A DNA stretch of 7,177 bases from Myxococcales bacterium (GTDB lineage: Bacteria; Myxococcota_A; Bradymonadia; Bradymonadales; Bradymonadaceae), in the NCBI GenBank assembly GCA_007120615.1, contig SKNI01000586.1, positions 1 through 7,177 on the forward strand, written 5' to 3'. Positions 4,466 to 7,177 of the stretch are shown one piece after another. The notes under the pieces were generated by a model, which saw only the letters and a list, made by a program, of their open reading frames with translations, made no database searches and was not told the DNA's origin. The number at the start of each line of letters is the position of its first letter. The first letter of the stretch is position 1. Position numbers and translations under genes: made by a program.

Positions 4466-7037
4466 AATCGGTGGGTTTACCAGGCGTCTGGCGATCAAGC
4501 GAATGTTTCCCCATCTCGTCGATCAGGAAGAGATCATTACCATGTTCATCGATGAGGCGCGAATCGCGGCCCGCCTTCATCATCCCAATATCGTCCAGAT
4601 CTACGACCTGGGGGTGGTGGAGGAGAGCTTCTTCATCGCCATGGAGTATGTAGAGGGGCTCGATCTTCGGCGCCTCTGCGAGTTGGGGGTGAAGAAGAAA
4701 AACTTCATTCCTCGACCGCTGGCGGTTCATATCGTCTGTGAGGTGGCAGCGGGGCTGCATTATGCACATACCCGGACCGACGATGAGGGTCGGCCCATGA
4801 ATATTATCCACCGCGACGTGTCGCCTCAGAATGTGATGATCAGTGTAGACGGAGCGGTCAAGCTCTGTGATTTCGGAATCGCCAAGGCCGAGAGTCGTCT
4901 CACACATACTCAGGCCGGAGAATTTAAAGGGAAATTCTCCTATATGAGCCCCGAGCAATTCGGTCACGGGACCCTCGATCATCGCAGCGATATCTTTACG
5001 TTGGGGATCGTTCTCTATGAGATCACGGTGGCCACTCGCTTGTTCAAGGCCCGAACCGAGTACGAGACGATTCGCCGGATCACGGAAGGAGTAGTGACGA
5101 CGCCGTCGAAGATTCGTCCTGATTTTCCGTCGGAGTTGGAACGGATCATTATGAAGGCGCTGGAGGTAAACGCCTCGGATCGATATCAGAGCGCTGAAGC
5201 GCTGCATGCCGACCTCGAAGAGTGGCTCTTCGATGAGCGAGTGCGGGCGGGGACCAGGCAACTGGCCTCCTATCTCGATGAGCTCCTTGACGGCCCACGG
5301 AGGCCGCAGTTGGCATTGTCTGCCGGGGCTCGGGTGCACAACGATGCCGATGATGAGGAGTCACAGGTCGATTCGACGATCGAGTTGTCGATGACGGACG
5401 CCGACTTCATGGAGCTGGAAGAAGCGGTGCAGCCCGATGTGACGGAATTCGATGACTCCACGGTGGTGGATAGCTACTCGATTCCCATCGACGAGGACGT
5501 TCCCCCGGCCGATGCAGTAGAGATCCGACGCATCTCCCCGGAGGAAGCACGGATGCGGCGACAGAATAGTGACGAAGTTGATAGCTTCGACGCCACCCTG
5601 GTGGAGGGAGAACAGCCCGATGGGACGACCTCGCCGCTGGACTCGGAGCATTCGGGCGAGCCCGCCGGGGCCTCGCGCCAGATCACCAATAAATGGAGCG
5701 GTGAGAAGAAACAGGAAGACGCAGAGGAGACCGGGTTTGATGTGGCCATCAGTGCCACAGAAAACGATCCCCTGGGCGATGCAGACGAATTTATCGGCGA
5801 TCTTCCGGACTTGCGAATCGGCGGAAAGTCGCTGGGATTTGAGAATAAGCGGGTCGTAGGGCAGGGCGCTCTTCCCACCGGTCCCATGGAGAAAATCCAA
5901 CCCCAGCCACCGACGACAAAGCAGATCACCCGGCTTTTGGGGCGAAATGCAAAAGCGGTGGCTATCGGCGGTGTGGCGCTGGTTCTGGTCACGGGATTGG
6001 TCTTGATGGTGATCGTGATGGCGATCTCATCGACTGAGGAGTCCGGAGCCGAAGCGCTGGCCAGTCAGGAACAAGAGGAGGTTGCCGAGAGAGGCCAGGA
6101 GTTGGTCGGCGAAAGGGAGGTCGAGCTGAGCCTGCAGACCGAGCCTCCGGGAGCTTTCGTCGTGGTAAACGGGGTGCTTCAATCGGGGACGACTCCCCTG
6201 AGCGCATCACTGGTCGACGGGCGAGATAATGAGGTCTGGATTGCGCGGCGACATCATCGCCCGACCCGCCTGTTGATCCCCGCTCAGGGTGATGAACTGG
6301 AGCGCACCGTGGAGTTGGAGCGAGCCACCGGTACACGCTCGGCCCGGGCTCATTTCCGCAGCACCCCCGGCGGAGCTCAGGTCTATATCAACGGTGAAGC
6401 CATCGGTAAGACTCCCCTGCGAATGGAGAATGTGCGGGCTGATTTCGAGACCCACGTGCAAATGGAGCTGGAAGGCCATCGGCCATTCGTGGCGTTTTTG
6501 AGTCTTCGAACCCAGGGAGACAATCGCATCAATGCCGTCTTGCCCACGGAAGACAACGAAGAGGTCTCCGCTCATTATAACGTGACGCCCCGTGGAAGTC
6601 GGATTCTACTCTCCGGGGAGTTTGTCGATAACACTCCCTTTGAGATGACCCATCATCGAGACGAGTGGTTAGCAATTGAGCTTCAGGGCGATCGCCGTCA
6701 GCCTCGCCAGCACAGACTTCGCCTCGATAAAATCGGGGCATTTATGCTGGCCAATGAATTGGAAGTGGAGACTCAGGAGACCGGCCGGGTGAGCATTGAA
6801 GTAGAGCCGACGGCTGCGATTTACGTGGGAACCCGAGCCTTTGGCGCCAGTCCCCTGAAGGAAGCGGTGTTGCCGAAGGGAGAGCAGACCGTGGTTTTCG
6901 AAACCATTGAGGGTCGACGCATTCGGGTATCCCTTGAGGTGGAGGCCCAGGCCCATCGCCGCTATCTGGTCCGTCTCAACGGGGATGAGGCGACGGTAGA
7001 AGAGCTTCCGAACGTCGATGGCGATGGCGACGACTGA
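4377..7037 (+). CDS. Receptor-type Ser/Thr protein kinase with extracytoplasmic PEGA-like repeats
   Basis: An 886-residue Hanks-type kinase. The kinase domain (about 7-285) has all key elements: glycine-rich loop IAQGGMAEVF (14-23), Lys41 in LAIK, Glu60 of helix C, HRDVSPQN (145-152) with catalytic Asp147, DFG (165-167) and SPE (191-193). A disordered acidic linker (about 305-520) follows, then one membrane helix at about 526-551 with Arg/Lys on its N-terminal side, so the kinase should be cytoplasmic. The exported part has four PEGA-like beta-domains at about 582-650, 657-722, 731-784 and 803-866; the second (TPGGAQVYINGEAIGKTPL) is clearest and the third most diverged. PEGA domains are thought to bind surface or cell-wall structures. 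The ATG at 4377 begins MPEPFGKYQL, the usual start of such kinases, but lacks a Shine-Dalgarno; in-frame TTG at 4317 is the only upstream alternative. The gene ends in tandem stops TGA TAG. Its ligand and substrates are unknown. Confidence 0.93.
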   Translation: MPEPFGKYQLLEKIAQGGMAEVFLASRDGEIGGFTRRLAIKRMFPHLVDQEEIITMFIDEARIAARLHHPNIVQIYDLGVVEESFFIAMEYVEGLDLRRLCELGVKKKNFIPRPLAVHIVCEVAAGLHYAHTRTDDEGRPMNIIHRDVSPQNVMISVDGAVKLCDFGIAKAESRLTHTQAGEFKGKFSYMSPEQFGHGTLDHRSDIFTLGIVLYEITVATRLFKARTEYETIRRITEGVVTTPSKIRPDFPSELERIIMKALEVNASDRYQSAEALHADLEEWLFDERVRAGTRQLASYLDELLDGPRRPQLALSAGARVHNDADDEESQVDSTIELSMTDADFMELEEAVQPDVTEFDDSTVVDSYSIPIDEDVPPADAVEIRRISPEEARMRRQNSDEVDSFDATLVEGEQPDGTTSPLDSEHSGEPAGASRQITNKWSGEKKQEDAEETGFDVAISATENDPLGDADEFIGDLPDLRIGGKSLGFENKRVVGQGALPTGPMEKIQPQPPTTKQITRLLGRNAKAVAIGGVALVLVTGLVLMVIVMAISSTEESGAEALASQEQEEVAERGQELVGEREVELSLQTEPPGAFVVVNGVLQSGTTPLSASLVDGRDNEVWIARRHHRPTRLLIPAQGDELERTVELERATGTRSARAHFRSTPGGAQVYINGEAIGKTPLRMENVRADFETHVQMELEGHRPFVAFLSLRTQGDNRINAVLPTEDNEEVSAHYNVTPRGSRILLSGEFVDNTPFEMTHHRDEWLAIELQGDRRQPRQHRLRLDKIGAFMLANELEVETQETGRVSIEVEPTAAIYVGTRAFGASPLKEAVLPKGEQTVVFETIEGRRIRVSLEVEAQAHRRYLVRLNGDEATVEELPNVDGDGDD

Positions 7038-7159
7038 TAGCCTCGATTTTCTGGTTTGATGCAAAATTAGTTTAAAAAAGACGCAAAAGCCGGGGGAATC
7101 CGTCGATAATAGAGATAAGTGGACTCCGATGACGGTGATCCACGATTTCGAATTGATAC

Positions 7160-7167
7160 GGAGGTGA
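7160..7167 (+). promoter_or_regulatory. Strong ribosome binding site of the gene leaving the window
   Basis: GGAGGTGA matches the Shine-Dalgarno consensus. Its GGAGG core ends five bases before the ATG at 7170. The 122 bases between the kinase stop and this site hold an A/T-rich stretch (about 7062-7089) and a lone GATAAT (7105-7110) resembling a -10 element but without a convincing -35. No terminator hairpin is seen there. Confidence 0.7.
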
Positions 7168-7169
7168 AG

Positions 7170-7177
7170 ATGACCGA
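7170..7177 (+). CDS. Start of an unidentified gene, cut off by the window edge
   Basis: ATG ACC GA follows a consensus ribosome binding site at ideal spacing, so a plus-strand gene very likely begins here, 132 bases after the kinase stop. Only Met-Thr and part of a third codon are visible, so nothing can be said about its product. Its spacing is compatible with either its own promoter or read-through from the kinase gene. Confidence 0.6.

Noticed and set aside
4332..5339. Minus-strand open frame of 335 codons opposite the kinase domain
   Set aside because: It is antisense to conserved kinase motifs and shows no recognisable family; a shadow frame.

Overview
The window reads as an ordinary, gene-dense chromosomal stretch from a delta-proteobacterium in the broad sense, most likely Myxococcota and perhaps close to Bradymonadales. 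The evidence is moderately high GC, an MJ0042-type zinc-ribbon protein with a GYF-like domain, and a large receptor-type Ser/Thr kinase with the HRDVSPQN catalytic loop typical of myxobacterial kinases. The taxonomic call is inference from gene content. No mobile element, CRISPR array, tRNA or rRNA was seen.

Layout. Bases 1-2839 carry three plus-strand genes, 33 and 43 bases apart. They encode a small membrane-anchored TPR-like protein, a zinc-ribbon/GYF-like/transmembrane/TPR protein, and the RNA 2',3'-cyclic phosphodiesterase ThpR. On the minus strand, a full-length two-domain cinA (2818-4110) converges on thpR and overlaps it by 22 bases at the 3' ends. cinA and a plus-strand receptor Ser/Thr kinase with PEGA-like repeats (4377-7037) are transcribed divergently from a 266-base palindrome-rich region. 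At the right edge a strong ribosome binding site and an ATG begin a further gene of which only two codons are visible.

How the genes relate. The first two products and the kinase appear to share one topology: cytoplasmic N-terminus, a single membrane helix with basic residues on its N-terminal side, and an exported C-terminal repeat domain (TPR or PEGA). They could belong to envelope-associated protein-interaction or signalling networks, but nothing shows that they act together. ThpR (RNA end processing) and CinA (pyridine-nucleotide salvage) are housekeeping enzymes often found near each other in bacteria.

The most unusual part is the cinA/kinase intergenic region. It holds a strong 32-base hairpin, a cluster of short palindromes, and a good Shine-Dalgarno (AGGAGG) that serves an out-of-frame TTG rather than the kinase start. 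The kinase ATG is instead immediately preceded by CCTCCT, which is complementary to that Shine-Dalgarno. This may be a translational control device, but it rests on sequence reading alone. I found no convincing new multi-gene system here.
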